DNA of 64,000 bases from Arachis hypogaea (lineage: Eukaryota; Streptophyta; Magnoliopsida; Fabales; Fabaceae): NCBI RefSeq assembly GCF_003086295.3, contig NC_092044.1, forward strand, positions 77,276,024-77,340,023, given 5' to 3'. Under the pieces are notes generated by a model. The model saw only the letters and a program-made list of their open reading frames with translations, ran no database searches and was not told the origin of the DNA. Made by a program: the position numbers and the translations under genes. Shown piece by piece: positions 23,288-36,430 of the stretch (position 1 is its first letter; each line of letters starts with the position of its first letter).

Positions 23288-24958
23288 TGATGAGCGGATA
23301 ATTTATACGCTTTTTGACATTGTTTTTAGGTAGTTTTTAGTAAGTTCAAGCTACTTTTAGGGATGTTTTCATTAGTTTTTATGTTAAATTCACATTTCTG
23401 GACTTTACTATGAGTTTGTGTGTTTTTCTGTGATTTCAGGTAATTTCTGGCTGAAATTGAGGGATTTGAGCAAAACTCTGAAAAAGGCTGACAAAAGGAC
23501 TGTTGATGCTGTTGGAATTTGACCTCCCTACACTCGAAATGGATTTTCTGGAGTTACATAACTCCAAATGGCACGCTCTCAACGGTGTTGGAAAGTAGAC
23601 ATCCAGAGCTTTCCAGCAATATATAATAGTTCATACTTTATTCGGTAATTGACGACGTAACTTGGCGTTGAATGCCAAGTACATGCTGCTGTATGGAGTC
23701 AAACGCCAGAAACACGTCATGATCCGGAGTTGAACGCCCAAAACCCGTTATAACTTGGAGTTCAACTCTAAGAAAAGCCTCAGCTCGTGGATAGATCAAG
23801 CTCAGCCCAAACATACACCAAGTGGGCCCCGGAAGTGGATTTATGCATCAATTACTTACTCATGTAAACCCTAGTAGCTAGTTTAGTATAAATAAGACTT
23901 TTTACTAGTGTATTAGTTGTCTTTGACCACGTTTCATCTTTGGTCTCAGTTTTGTTTTATTCTTCATCTTAGGAGGCCACTGAGCACGTTTTAGGGGGCT
24001 GGCCATTCGGCCATGCCTGAACATTTTACTTATGTATTTTCAACAGTGGAGTTTCTGCACACCATAGATTAAGGGTGTGGAGCTCTACTGTACCTCAAGT
24101 TTCAATACAATTATTATTACTTTCTATTCAATTCTCTTCTATCCTTATTCCAAGATATACGTTACACTTAACTTTGATGAATGTGATGATCCGTGACACT
24201 CATCATCATTCTCACCTATGAACGCGCGTGACTGACAACCACTTCCGTTCTACTCTAGGCCGGGCGCATATCTCTTAGATTCCCTAACAGAATCTTCGTG
24301 GTATAAGCTAGATAGATGGCGGCATTCATGAGGATCCGGAAAGTCTAAACCTTGTCTATGGTATTCCGAGTAGGATTTTGGGATTGAATGACTGTGACGA
24401 GCTTCAAACTCCTGAAGGCTGGGCGTGATGACAAGCGCAAAAGAATCAAGGGATTCTATTCCAACCTGATTGAGAACCGACAGATGATTAGCCGTGCTGT
24501 GACAGAGCATAGGAACGTTTTCACTGAGAGGATGGGATGTATCCATTGACAACGGTGATGCCCTACATATAGCTTGCCATGGAAAGGAGTAGGAAGGATT
24601 GGATGAATGTAATAAGAAAATAGAGATACGAGAGGAACACAACATCTTCACACACTTATCTGAAATTCCCACTATTGCTTTACATAAGTATTTCTATCCC
24701 TTTTTATTTTCTATTTATTAATTAATTTTCGAACTCACCATAAACCATTTTAATCTGCCTAACTGAGATTTACAAGGTGACCATAGCTTGCTTCATATCA
24801 ACAATCTCTGTGGGATCGACCCTTACTCACGTAAGGTATTACTTGGATGACCCAGTACACTTGCTGGTTAAGTTGAACGGAGTTGTGTCCACACATAGTT
24901 GAAAAAGCAATGAATTTTACAAAATACAATAACAAAGGAATCACAATTTCGTCCACCA
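23288..24958 (+). repeat. 5' LTR of element B
   Basis: It starts TGATGAGCGGATAATTTATA and ends TTTCGTCCACCA. TATA box TATAAATA is at 23887-23894. Palindrome-derived motifs TGGCGTTGAATGCCA and related lie at about 23660-23770. An antisense open frame of 140 codons (24672-24250) is present but not considered a gene. Confidence 0.95.
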
Positions 24959-24964
24959 AGTTTT

Positions 24965-24982
24965 TGGCGCCGCTGCCGAGGA
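24965..24982 (+). other. Primer binding site of element B
   Basis: TGGCGCCGCTGCCGAGGA has two changes from the tRNA-Asp consensus. Confidence 0.88.
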
Positions 24983-26493
24983 TTGTTCGAGTATGGACAA
25001 CTGATGGTTCATCTTGTTGCTCAGATTAGGTAATTTTCTTTTTATTTTCTTTTCAAAAAGTTTTCAAAATTTTTCTTTTATTTTCGTTTTTCTAAAAGAA
25101 TATTTTCGAAAAATATAATAAAAATCCAAAAAAATTTATAAAATCATAAAAATAAAAAATATTTTGTGTTTCTTGTTTGAGTCTTGAGTCAATTTTTAAG
25201 TTTGGTGTCAATTGCATGCTTTAAAAATTTTTCTTGCATTTTTCGAAAATCCCATGCATTCATAGTATTCTTCATGATCTTCAAGTTGTTCTTGATAAGT
25301 CCTCTTGTTTGATCTTGATGTTTTCTTGTTTTGTGTTGTTTGTTATTTTTCATGTGCATTTTTCGTTTGTTAGAGTCCATGCATTAAAGATTTCTAAGTT
25401 TGGTGTCTTGCATGTTTTCTTTGCATCAAAAATTTTTCAAAATTATGTTCTTGATGTTCATCATGATCTTCAAAGTGTTCTTGGTGTTCATCTTAACATT
25501 CATAGTGTTCTTGCATGCATCTTGTGTTTCGATCCAAAATTTGCATGTTTTGGGTCATGTTTATGTTTTTCTCTCTCATCATTAAAAATTCAAAAATCAA
25601 AAAATATATTTTCCTTGTTTTTCTCCAAATTTTCGAAAATTTGAGTTGACTTAATCAAAAATTTTCAAAATTAGTTGTTTCTTACAAGTCAAGTCAAATT
25701 TTCAAATTTTAAAAATCTTATCTTTTCAAAATCTTTTTCAAAAATTATATCTTTTTCATTTTTTTTCCTATTTTTTCAAAAATTTCAAAAATCTTTTTCA
25801 AAATATTTTCAAAACCTCTTTCTTATCTTTACATCTAATTTTCTAAAATTAGCTAACAATTAATGTGATTGGTTCAAAAATTTGAAGTTTGTTACTTTCT
25901 TGTTAAGAAAGGTTCAATCTTTAAGTTCTAGAATCTTATCTTGTAGTTTCTTGTTAGTTAAGTCATTTTAAAAATTAAATCTTTTTATCTTTTATCTTAT
26001 CTTTTTCAAAAATTTTATCTTTTTCAAAATTTGATTAACTTCTTATCTTTTTATCTTTTTAAATTTGATTTTAATATCTTTTTCAACTAACTCTTTAACT
26101 TTTTGTTTGTTTCCTATCTTTTTCAAAACTAACTAACTACTTTTCCCTCTCTAATTTTTGAAAATATCTCATCTCTTTTTCAAAAAAAAAATTCTTTTTG
26201 TTTTAAATTTTAATTTTAATCTTATCTTACCTCTAATTTTAAAAAATTACTAACACCTTTTTAAAATTATTTTCGAAATTCTCCATCTCTTTTCTTATTC
26301 TATTTAATTATTTAATTACTAACACTTCTCTTCACCTCTCTTCATCTAAAAAAATCCGAACCCAATCTATCCCTTATGTTTGGATTCTTCACTTTTCTTT
26401 CTTCTATCCCCTTCTTTTTCTACTAACATAAAGGAATCTCTATACTGTGACATAGAGGATTCCTCTTTCTTTTCTTGTTTTCTTCTCTTTCAT
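24983..26493 (+). other. AT-rich 5' leader of element B
   Basis: Low-complexity TTTTTCAAAAATCTTT blocks are collinear with the leaders of C, D and 1. Two PPT-like AAGTTTGGTGTC motifs lie at 25198 and 25396. Open frames here are composition artefacts. Confidence 0.7.
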
Positions 26494-27759
26494 ATGAGCA
26501 GGAACAGGAAAAAAGGCACTCTTGTTGAAATTGATCCAAAACCTGAAAGGACTCTGAAGAGAAAATTAAGAGAAGCTAAGTTATAACAATCTAAAGGGAA
26601 AGAGATGGCAGCTGAAAATAATAATAATGCAAGGAGAATGCTTGGTGACTTCACAAAGCCAACATACAAATTTGATGGAAGAAGCATCTCCATTCCTGCC
26701 ATTGGAGCCCATAATTTTGAGCTGAAACCTCAGCTAGTTGCCTTAATGCAACAAAACTGCAAGTTTTATGGACTTCCATCTGAAGATCCTTATCAATTTT
26801 TAACTGAGTTCTTGCAGATCTGTGAGACTGTAAAGACGAATGGAGTTGATCCTGAAGTCTACAGACTCATGCTTTTCCCCTTTGCTGTGAGAGACAGAGC
26901 TAGAATATGGTTGGATTCACAACGCAAGGATAGCCTGGACTCCTGGGATAAGCTGGTCACTGCCTTCTTGGATAAATTCTTTCCTCCTCAAAAGCTGAGC
27001 AAGCTGAGAGTGGATGTTCAAACCTTCAAACAAAAAGAGGGTGAATCCCTCTATGAAGCTTGGGAAAGATACAAGCAGCTGACCAAAAGATGTCCATCTG
27101 ACATGTTTTCAGAATGGACCATATTAGATATATTCTATTATGGCCTATCTGAATTTTCGAAAATGTCATTGGACCATTCTGCAGGTGGATCTATTCACCT
27201 AAAGAAAATGCCTGAAGAGGCTCAAGAACTCATTGACATGGTTGCAAACAACCAATTCATGTACACTTCTGAGAGGAGTTCCGTGAATAATGGGATACCT
27301 CAGAAGAAAGGAGTTCTTGAAATTGATGCTCTAAATGCCATATTGGCTCAGAACAAAGTGTTGACTCAACAGGTCAACATGATCTCTCAAAGTCTGAATG
27401 GATGGCAACATGCATCCAACAGTACTAAAGAGGCAGCTTCTGAAGAAGCTTATGATCCTGAGAACCCTGCAATGGCAGAGGTTAATTACATGGGTGAACC
27501 TTATGGAAACACCTATAATCCATCATGGAGAAATCATCCAAATTTCTCATGGAAGGATCAACAAAAGCCTCAACAAGGCTTTAACAATGGTGGACGCAAT
27601 AGGCTAAGCAATAGCAAGCCTTTTCCATCATCTTCTCAGCAACAGACAGAGAATTCTGAACAAAACACTTCTAATTTAGCCAATCTAGTCTCTAATCTGT
27701 CAAAGGCCACTTTCAGTTTCATGAATGAAATAAGATCCTCCATCAGAAATCTGGAGGCA
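26494..27759 (+). pseudogene. Element B gag-protease ORF, 5' part
   Basis: The start is MSRNRKKGTLVEIDPKPERT. A TAA at 26584-26586 replaces a Gln codon kept in C. The frame then runs open from 26605. The retrotransposon gag core is LMLFPFAVRDRARIWLDSQ to QKLSKLRVDVQTFKQKEGES, followed by AWERYKQLTKR. It is interrupted after NLEA at 27759 by element C. The reading frame resumes exactly at 38105, so only the one nonsense codon and the insertion break it. Confidence 0.9.
27755..27759. repeat. Target site duplication AGGCA, left copy (element C)
   Basis: It matches 38100-38104. Confidence 0.92.
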
Positions 27760-29404
27760 TGGTGGACGAAATTGTGATTGCCCTCTTTGTATTTGCATGA
27801 GATTTATTTAATGGCTCTTTGGCATATGTGGTCACAACTACGTTCAACTTAACCAGCAAGTGTACTGGGTCATCCAAGTAATACCTTACGTGAGTAAGGG
27901 TCGATCCCACAGAGATTGTTGGTATGAAGCAAGCTATGGTCACCTTGTAAATCTCAGTTAGGCAGATTATTGGTTTAAATTTGATTAATGGAATAAATAG
28001 AAAATAAAAGGGATAGAAATACTTATGTAAATTAATAGTGGGAATTTCAGATAAGTGTGTGAAGATGCTGTGCTCCTCTCGTATCTATATTTTCTTATTA
28101 CATTCCTCCAATCCTTCCTACTCCTTTCCATGGCAAGCTGTATGTAGGGCATCACCGTTGTCAATGGCTACATCCCATCCTCTCAGTGAAAACGTTCCTA
28201 TGCTCTGTCACAGCACGGCTAATCATCTGTCGGTTCTCAATCAGGTTGGAATAGAATCCCTTGATTCTTTTGCGCTTGTCATCACGTCCAGCCTTCAGGA
28301 GTTTGAAGCTCGTCACAGTCATTCAATCCCAGAATCCTACTCAGAATACCATAGACAAGGTTTAGACTTTTTGGATCCTCATGAATGCCTCCATCTATCT
28401 AGCTTATACCACGAAGATTCTGTTGGGGAATCTAAGAGATATGCGCCCGGCCTAGAGTAGAACGGAAGTGGTTGCCAGTCACGTGCGTTCATATGTGAGA
28501 ATGATGATGAGTGTCACGGATCATCACATTCATCAAAGTTAAGTATAACGTATATCTTGGAATAAGGATAGAAGAGAATTGAATAGAAAGTAATAGTAAT
28601 TGTATTGAAACTTGAGGTACAGCAGAGCTCCACACCCTTAATCTATGGTGTGTAGAAACTCCACTGTTGAAAATACTTAAGTAAAAGGTTCAGGCATGGC
28701 CGAATGGCCAGCCCCCTGAATGTGATCAATAGCCTCCTAAGATGAAGAATAAAACAAAACTGGGACCAAAGATGTCTAATACAATAGTAAATTATCCTAT
28801 TTATACTAGACTAGCTACTAGGGTTTACATGAGTAAGTATTTGATGCATAAATTCACTTCCGGGGCCCACTTGGTGTATGTTTGGGCTGAGCTTGATCTA
28901 TCCATGAGCTGAGGATTTTCTTGGAGTTGAACTCCAAGTTATAACGTGTTTTGGGCGTTCAACTCCGGATCATGACGTGTTTCTGGCGTTTAACTCCAGA
29001 CAGCAGCATGTACTTGGCGTTCAACGCTAAGTTTCGTCGTCAATTTCCGAATAAAGTATGGACTATTATATATTTCTGGAAAGCTCTGGATGTCTACTTT
29101 CCAACGCCATTGAGAGCGCGCCAATTGGAGTTCTGTAGCTCCAGAAAATCGATTTCGAGTGCAGGGAGGTCAGATTCCAACAACATCAGCAGTCCTTTTG
29201 TCAGCCTTTTTCAGAGTTTTGCTCAAATCCCTAAATTTCAGCCAGAAATTGCCTGAAATCACAGAAAAACACACAAACTCATAGTAAAGTCCAGAAATGT
29301 GAATTTAACATGAAAACTAATGAAAACATCCCTAAAAGTAGCTTGAACTTACTAAAAACTACCTAAAAACAATGCCAAAAAGCGTATAAATTATCCGCTC
29401 ATCA
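27760..29404 (-). repeat. 3' LTR of element C
   Basis: On plus it runs TGGTGGACGAAATTGTGATT to TTATCCGCTCATCA. TATA box (TATTTATA on plus) is at 28798-28805. Palindrome-type units lie near 28925-29035. Confidence 0.95.
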
Positions 29405-29441
29405 CAACACCAAACTTAAATTGTTGCTTGTCCCCAAGCAA
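29405..29441 (-). promoter_or_regulatory. LTR-proximal hairpin plus PPT, element C
   Basis: On minus TTGCTTG-GGGA-CAAGCAA (29441-29424) is followed by a TTTAAGTTTGGTGTTG tract adjoining the LTR. Confidence 0.75.
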
Positions 29442-30511
29442 CTAAAAATCAATTAGGATAAAAAGAAGAGAATATACTATAAATTCCAAAATATCAAGGA
29501 ATATTAATTATAATTAGATGAGCGGGACTTGTAGCTTTTTGCTTCTGAACAGTTTTGGCATCTCACTTTTTCCTTTGAAGTTTAGAATGATTGGCTTCTC
29601 TAGAAACTTAGAATTTCGGATAGTGTTATTGACTTTCCTAGTTAAGCATGTTGATTCTTGAACACAGCTACTTATGAGTCTTGGCCGTGGCCCTAAGCAT
29701 TTTGTTTTCCAGTATTACCACCGGATACATAAATGCCACAGACACATAACTGGGTGAACCTTTTCAGATTGTGACTCAGCTTTGCTAGAGTCCCCAGTTA
29801 GTGGTGTCCAGAGCTCTTAAGCACACTCTTTTTGCTTTGGATCACGACTTTAACCACTCAGTCTCAAGCTTTTCACTTGGACCTTCATGACACAAGCACA
29901 TGGTTAGGGACAGCTTGATTTAGCCGCTTAGGCCTGGATTTTATTTCCTTGGGCCCTCCTATCCATTGATGCTCAAAGCCTTGGATCCTTTTGGTTTTTT
30001 CTGCTTGCTTTTTCTTTTTCTTTCTATTTTTTTTTTCGCCACTTCTTTTTTTTTTCACTGCTTTTTCTTGCTTCAAGAATCAATTTCATGATTTTTTTCA
30101 GATCATCAATAACATTTCTCTTTGTTCATCATTCTTTCAAGAGCCAACAGTTTTAACATTCATAAGCAACAAGATCAAAAATCTGCACTGTTCAATCATT
30201 CATTCAGAAAACAAAAAGTATTGTCACCACATCAATATAATTAAATTAAATTCAATGATAAATTCGAAATTCATGTACTTCTTGTTCTTTTGAATTAAAA
30301 CATTTTTCATTTAAGAGAGGTGAAGGATTAATGGATTTTATTCATAGCTTTAAGGCATAGTTACTACATACTAATGATCATGAAATAAAGACACAAAACA
30401 TAGATAAACACAACATTAAAAACCGAAAACAGAAAGAAATAAAGAACAAGGAATGAATCCACCTTTAGTGGCGTCTTCTTCTTGAAGGACCAACAATGTC
30501 CTTAAGCTCTT
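29442..30511 (-). other. 3' noncoding region of element C
   Basis: It is collinear with 41256-42300 of B. It contains conserved words in the GGCTCTGAG / CATTTTGTTTTCCAG block (about 29640-30000) and a T-rich run near 30000-30070. No gene is seen. Confidence 0.7.
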
Positions 30512-31600
30512 CTATGTCCTTCCTTGCCTTTGTTGCTCCTCCCTCATTGCTCTTTGATCTTCTCTTATTTCATGGAGAATGATGGAGTGCTCATGATGTT
30601 CCACCCTTAATTGTTCCACATTGTGGCTCAAATCTTCTAAGGAGGTGTTGAGTTGCTCCCAATAGTTGTTGGGAGGAAAGTGCATCCCTTGAGGCATCTC
30701 AGGGATTTGTTGATGATAAGCTTCCTCATGCATTTCTTGAGAACCGTGAATGGTCTCTCTTGCTTGCTCCATCCTCTTCTTGGTGATGGGCTTATCCTCT
30801 TCAATGGGGATATCTCCTTCTATGATAACTCCAGCTGAGTAACACAGATGGCAAATAAGGTGAGGAAAAGCTAGCCTTGCCATGGTGGAGGACTTGTCGG
30901 CTATTTTGTAGAGTTCATTGGAGATGACCTCATGAACTTCTACTTCCTCTCCAATCATGATGCTATGAATCATGATGGCCCGATCCACAATGACTTCAGA
31001 TCGGTTGCTAGTAGGAATGATAGAGTGTTGAATGAACTCCAACCATCCTCTAGCCACAGGCTTGAGGTCCAGTCTTCTTAGTTGAACTGGCTTGCCTTTG
31101 GAGTCTATTTTCCATTGAGCTCCTTCCACACATATGTCCATTAGGACTTGGTCCAACCTTTGATTAAAGTTGACCCTTCTAGTGTAGGGGCGTTCATCTC
31201 CTTGCATCATGGGCAAGTGAAACGCCAACCTCACATTTTCCAGACTAAAATCTAAGTATTTCCCCCGAACCATTGTGAGATAATTCTTTGGATTTGGGTT
31301 CATACTTTGATCATGGTTCCTAGTGATCCATGCATTGGCATAGAACTCTTGAACCATTAAGATTCCGACTTGTTGCATGGGGTTGGTTAAGACTTCCCAA
31401 CCTCTTCTTCGGATTTCATGTCGGATCTCCGGATACTCATTTTTCTTGAGCTTGAAAGGGACCTCAGGGATCACCTTCTTCTTTGCCACAACATCATAGA
31501 AGTGGTCTTGATGGCTTTTGGAGATGAATCTTTCCATCCCCCATGACTCAGAGGTGGAAGCTTTTGTCTTCCCTTTACCTTTTTCGGCCTTAGGTGCCAT
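30512..31600 (-). CDS. Element C ORF2, plant-transposon-protein-like
   Basis: The start is MAPKAEKGKGKTKAS (ATG at 31600; the frame is open further upstream, but this Met is conserved in B). It encodes 362 residues. After a basic N-terminus come ESWGMERFISKSHQDHF, a central domain (MVQEFYANAWITRN, LRRLDLKPVARGWLEFIQ, IPTSNRSEVIVDRAIMIHSI, LAFPHLICHLCYSAGV) and a coiled-coil-like tail (LSHNVEQLRVEHHEHS). The central motifs resemble the Pfam putative plant transposon protein domain. The function is unknown. A 1-bp deletion near the end gives GRT-stop instead of the longer RDIEELK tail of B. Confidence 0.7.
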   Translation of the reverse strand: MAPKAEKGKGKTKASTSESWGMERFISKSHQDHFYDVVAKKKVIPEVPFKLKKNEYPEIRHEIRRRGWEVLTNPMQQVGILMVQEFYANAWITRNHDQSMNPNPKNYLTMVRGKYLDFSLENVRLAFHLPMMQGDERPYTRRVNFNQRLDQVLMDICVEGAQWKIDSKGKPVQLRRLDLKPVARGWLEFIQHSIIPTSNRSEVIVDRAIMIHSIMIGEEVEVHEVISNELYKIADKSSTMARLAFPHLICHLCYSAGVIIEGDIPIEEDKPITKKRMEQARETIHGSQEMHEEAYHQQIPEMPQGMHFPPNNYWEQLNTSLEDLSHNVEQLRVEHHEHSIILHEIREDQRAMREEQQRQGRT

Positions 31601-31633
31601 TGATGGTAGTGGAAAACAAAAAAGATTGTGCTT

Positions 31634-31675
31634 TGACCACACACCAAACTTAAAATATTGCTCGTCCTCGAGCAA
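31634..31675 (-). promoter_or_regulatory. Internal hairpin plus PPT-like module, element C
   Basis: On minus TTGCTCG-AGGA-CGAGCAA (31675-31658) is followed by TATTTTAAGTTTGGTGTGTG, about 35 bp before the ORF2 start. A GAA microsatellite lies just upstream (about 31682-31712 on plus). Confidence 0.65.
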
Positions 31676-32035
31676 TAGAAGAAAGAAGAGAAGAAGAAGA
31701 AGAAGAAGAAGATATGGTAGAGGGGAAGAGATGTAGGTTCGGCCTAGGTGAAGAAGAAGGGGTTGTGTTGTGTGAAAATGAAGTAGAATGGAAGGGTATA
31801 TATAGGGAGAGGGGGTATTGTTTGTTCGGCCATTTAGGGTGGGAATGGGTGGGAAAATGGTTTTGAATTTTGGAAGGTAGGTGGGGTTTATGGGGAAGAG
31901 TGGATGGATTTGAGTGGTGAAGGGGTGATTGGGAAGAGGAATTGAGGTGATTGGTGAAGAGTGTTGGGAAGTGTGACATGGGGAATACAAATCACAAAAA
32001 TAGGATTAGGAGGTAAGGTGGGAATATAGTAGGTG

Positions 32036-32096
32036 GGGATCCTGTGGGGACCACAGATCCTGAGGTGATCCTGTGGGGTCCACAGATCCTGAGGTG
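32036..32096. repeat. Tandem duplication of a GATCCTGTGGGG block
   Basis: The block GATCCTGTGGGG(A/T)CCACA with GATCCTGAGGTG occurs twice in a row here and once in B, D and 1. It is a small copy-number change specific to C. Confidence 0.7.
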
Positions 32097-32149
32097 TCAA
32101 GGAATTCCATCCTTGCACCAAATAGGCATGTAAAATGCCCTTGCACACT

Positions 32150-32405
32150 ATTCTGGCGTTTAAACGCCGTGTGGTGCACATTCTGGGCGTTCAACGCCCA
32201 TGTAAAGCATGTTTCTGGCGTTGAACGCCAGTTTCATGCTTGTTACTGGCGTTCAGTGCCAGATTTTCTTCTCTAGGCACATTCCTGGCGTTCAGCGCCA
32301 GGATGTTGCTTGTTTCTGGCGTTCAGCGCCAGAATGATGCTCTGTTCTGGCGTTGAACGCCGGCCAGATGCATCTTACTGGCATTGAACGCCAGCCTGTG
32401 CGTCC
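32150..32405. repeat. TGGCGTTnAACGCCA palindrome array, element C
   Basis: About seven hairpin-forming units are present, for example TGGCGTTGAACGCCA at about 32215. It is collinear with the arrays in B, D and 1. Confidence 0.85.
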
Positions 32406-32537
32406 TCCAGGGTGTGAATTTTTTCTTCTGCTGTTTTTGATTCTGTTTTTAATTTTTATGATTTTTCCGTGATTCCTCATGATCATGTACCTAATAAAAT
32501 ATAAAATAACCATAAAATAAAAATTAGATAAATAAAA

Positions 32538-32553
32538 TTGGGTTGCCTCCCAA
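32538..32553 (-). promoter_or_regulatory. Post-gag hairpin, element C
   Basis: On minus TTGGG-AGGCAA-CCCAA lies about 65 bp downstream of the gag-protease stop. Confidence 0.6.
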
Positions 32554-32616
32554 CAAGCGCTTCTTTAATGTCAATAGCTTGACAGTGGCTCTCATGGAGC
32601 CACAAAGGTGATCAGG

Positions 32617-34932
32617 TCAATGTTGTATAGTCCCAACACCAAACTTAGAGTTTGGATATGGGATCTTAACACCAAACTTAGAGTTTGGTTGTGGCCTCAC
32701 AACACCAAACTTAGAGTTTGACTGTGGAGGCTCTTCTTGACTCTGAACTGAGAGAAGCTCTTCATGCTTACTCTCTTTTGTCACAGAGGGATGGCCTTGT
32801 ACCTTAAACACAAGGTAGTCCCCATTCAATTGAAGGACTAGTTCACCTCTGTTGACATCTATCACAGCTTCTGCTGTGGCTAGGAAAGGCCTTCCAAGGA
32901 TGATGCATTCATCCTCTTCCTTCCTAGTGTCTAAGATTATGAAATCAGCAGGGATGTAAATGCCTTCAACCTTTACTAACACGTCCTCCACTATTCCATA
33001 AGCTTGTCTCAATGACTTGTCTGCCAATTGTAATGAGAACAAGGCAGGTTGTACCTCAATGATCCCCAGCTTCTCCATTACAGAGAGTGGCATAAGATTT
33101 ATCCCTGACCCCAGATCACATAGAGCCTTTTCAAAGGTCATGGTGCCTATGGTACAAGGTATTAGGAACTTGCCAGGATCTTGTTTCTTTTGAGGTAGAG
33201 TTTGCTGAATCCAGGTATCTAGTTCATTAATGAGCAAGGGAGGTTCACTTTCCCAAGTCTCATTACCAAACAGCTTGGCATTCAGCTTCATGATAGCTCC
33301 TAAGTATTGAGCAACTTGCTCTCCAGTCACATTTTCATCCTCTTCAGAGGAACAATAGTCTTCAGAGCTCATGAATGGTAGAAGGAGATTTAATGGAATC
33401 TCTATGGTCTCTGTATGAGCCTCAGATTCCTTTGGATCCTTAATAGGAAACTCCTTCTTGCTTGAAGGACGTTCCAGGAGGTCTTCCTCACTAGGATTTT
33501 CGTCCTCCTCCTCCCTTGTGCATTCGGCCACATTGATCACATCAATGGCCTTGCACTCTCCTTTTGGATTCTCTTCTGTATTGCTTGGGAGAATACTAGG
33601 AGGAGTTTCAATGACTTTCTTACTCAGCTGGCCCACTTGTGCCTCCAGATTTCTGATGGAGGATCTTGTTTCATTCATGAAACTGAAAGTGGCCTTTGAC
33701 AGATCAGAGACTAGATTGGCTAAATTAGAAGTATTTTGTTTAGAATTCTCTGTCTGTTGCTGAGAAGATGATGGATATGGCTTGCTATTGCTCAGCCTAT
33801 TGCGTCCACCATTGTTAAAGCCTTGTTGAGGCTTTTGTTGATCCTTCCATGAGAAATCTGGATGATTCCTCCATGATGAGTTATAGGTGTTTCCATAAGG
33901 TTCGCTCATGTAATTAACATCTGCCATGGCAGAGTTCTCAGGATCATAAGCTTCTTCAGAAGCTGCCTCTTTAGTACTGTTGGATGCATGTTGCCATCCG
34001 TTCAGACTTTGAGAGATCATGTTGACCTGTTGAGTCAACACTTTGTTCTGAGCCAATATGGCATTCAGAGCATCAATTTCAAGAACTCCTTTCTTCTGAG
34101 GTATCCCATTATTCACGGAATTCCTCTCAGAAGTGTACATGAATTGGTTGTTTGCAACCATGTCAATGAGTTCTTGAGCCTCTTCAGGCATTTTCTTTAG
34201 GTGAATAGATCCACCTGCAGAATGGTCCAATGACATTTTCAAAAATTTAGATAGACCATAATGGAATATATCTAATATGGTCCATTCTAAAAACATGTCA
34301 GATGGACACCTTTTGGTCAGCTGCTTGTATCTTTCCCAAGCTTCATAGAGGGATTCACCATCTTTTTGTTTGAAGGTTTGAACATCCACTCTCAGCTTGC
34401 TCAGCTTTTGAGAAGGAAAGAATTTATCCAAGAAGGCAGTGACTAGCTTATCCCAGGAGTCCAGGCTATCCTTAGGTTGTGAATCCAACCATATTCTAGC
34501 TCTGTCTCTTACAGGGAAAGGGAAAAGCATGAGTCTATAGACTTCAGGATCAACTCCATTCATCTTTACAGTCTCACAGATCTGCAAGAACTCAGTTAAA
34601 AACTGATAAGGATCTTCAGATGGAAGTCCATAAAACTTGCAATTTTGTTACATTAGGGCAACTAGCTGAGGTTTCAGCTCAAAATTATTGGCTCCAATGG
34701 CAGGAATGGAGATGCTTCTTCCATCAAACTTGGACGTTGGCTCTGTGAAGTCACCAAGCATTCTCCTTGCATTATTATTATTTTCGGCTGCCATCTCCTT
34801 CTCTTGTTCGAAATTTTCTAAAAGGTTACTTCTGGATTGTTGTAATTTAGCTTCTCTTAATTTTCTCTTCAGAGTCCTTTCAGGTTCTGGATCAATTTCA
34901 ACAAGAGTGCCTTTATCCTTGTTCCTGCTCAT
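32617..34932 (-). pseudogene. Element C gag-protease ORF with a single stop
   Basis: The start is MSRNKDKGTLVEIDPEPERT. One TAA at 34648-34650 replaces the first Gln of the LMQQNCKF motif; the rest (656 codons) is open and in frame. It has a gag core (LMLFPFPVRDRARIWLDSQP), a retropepsin-like CDLGSGINLMPLS and ILGRPFLATA, and C-terminal triplicate NSKFGV repeats. No CCHC knuckle is visible. Gag and protease would make particles, with pol in trans. Confidence 0.9.
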
Positions 34933-34949
34933 ATGAAAGAGAAGAAAAC

Positions 34950-36425
34950 AAGAAAAGAAAGAGGAATCCTCTATGTCACAGTATAGAGATTCCTTTATGT
35001 TAGTAGAAGAAGAAAGGGGAGAAGAAAGTAGAAGAGGGGATTCGGATATTAGGTGAAGAGGGGTGAAGAGAAGTGTTAGTAATTAAATAAATAAATAGAA
35101 TAAGAATAGAGAGGGAGAATTTCGAAAACAATTTTGAAAAAGAGGTTAGTAATTTTCGAAAATTGGAGATAAGATAAGATTAAAATTAAAATTTAAAACA
35201 AAAGAATTTTTGAAAAAGAAATGAGATATTTTTGAAAATTAGAGAGGGAAAAGTAGTTAGTTGGTTTTGAAAAAGATAAGAGACAAACAAAAAGTCAAAG
35301 AGTTAGTTGAAAAAGATATTAAAATCAAATTTGAAAAGATAAGAAGATAAGAGGTTAGATAAGATATTTTGAAATCAAATTTTGAAAAAGATAAAATTTT
35401 TGAAAAAGATAAGATAAAAGATAAAAGATTTGTTGAAAAAGATTTAATTTTTAAAATGACTTAACTAACAAGAAACTACAAGATAAGATTCTAGAACTTA
35501 AAGATTGAACCTTTCTTAACAAGAAAATAACAAACTTCAAATTTTTGAACCAATCACATTAATTGTTAGCTAATTCTCGAAAATTAGATGTAAAGATAAG
35601 AAAAAGATTTTGAAAATATTTTGAAAAAGATTTTTGAAATTTTCGAAAAATAGAAAAAAATGAAAAAGATATGATTTTTGAAAAAAAATTTGAAAAGATA
35701 AGATTTTTAAAATTGAAAATTTGACTTGACTTGTAAGAAACAACTAATTTTGAAAATTTTTGACTAAGTCAACTCAAATTTTCGAAAATTTGGAGAGAAA
35801 TAAGGAAAAGATATTTTTTTGATTTTTGAATTTTTAATTATGAGAGAGAAAAACAACAAAAATAGTCAATGCATGAAATTTTTAGATCAAAACAATGAAT
35901 GCATGCAAGAATGCTATGAATGTCAAGATGAACATCAAGAACACTTTGAAGATCATGATGAACATCAAGAACATAATTTTGAAAAATTTTTGATGCAAAG
36001 AAAGCATGCAAGACACCAAACTTAGAAATTTTTAATGCATGGACTCTAACAAACAAAAAATGCATATGAAAAACAAGAAATAACACAAAACAAGAAAACA
36101 TCAAGATCAAACAAGAGGACTTACCAAGAACAACTTGAAGATCATGAAGAACACTATGAATGCATGGAGTTTTCGAAAAAATGCAAGAAAAATTTTAAAA
36201 GCATGCAATTGACACCAAACTTAAAAATTAACACAAAACTCAAACAAGAAACACAAAATATTTTTTATTTTTATGATTTTCTAATTTTTTTGTATTTTTA
36301 TTTTAATTTTTTTCGAAAAACATGGTTAGAAAAACAAAAAAGAAAAGAAAAATTTTGAAAAAGATTTTTGAAAAGAAAATTACCTAATCTGAGCAACACG
36401 ATGAACCGTCAGTTGTCCATACTCG
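34950..36425 (-). other. AT-rich 5' leader of element C
   Basis: It is collinear with the leaders of B, D and 1, and low-complexity. No gene is seen. Confidence 0.7.
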
Positions 36426-36430
36426 AACAA

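Noticed and set aside
24250..24672. Antisense open frame of 140 codons in LTRs (also 28038-28460, 36733-37155, 43402-43722 with minor changes)
   Set aside because: It lies antisense in the LTR next to the PBS end, has no recognisable domain, and its conservation is explained by LTR sequence identity. It is shortened to 106 codons in one copy.
23288..29404. Treating the LTRs at 23288-24958 and 27760-29404 as one element
   Set aside because: They are in opposite orientation and each has its own partner with identical length and a 5-bp target duplication (ACAAT and AGGCA).
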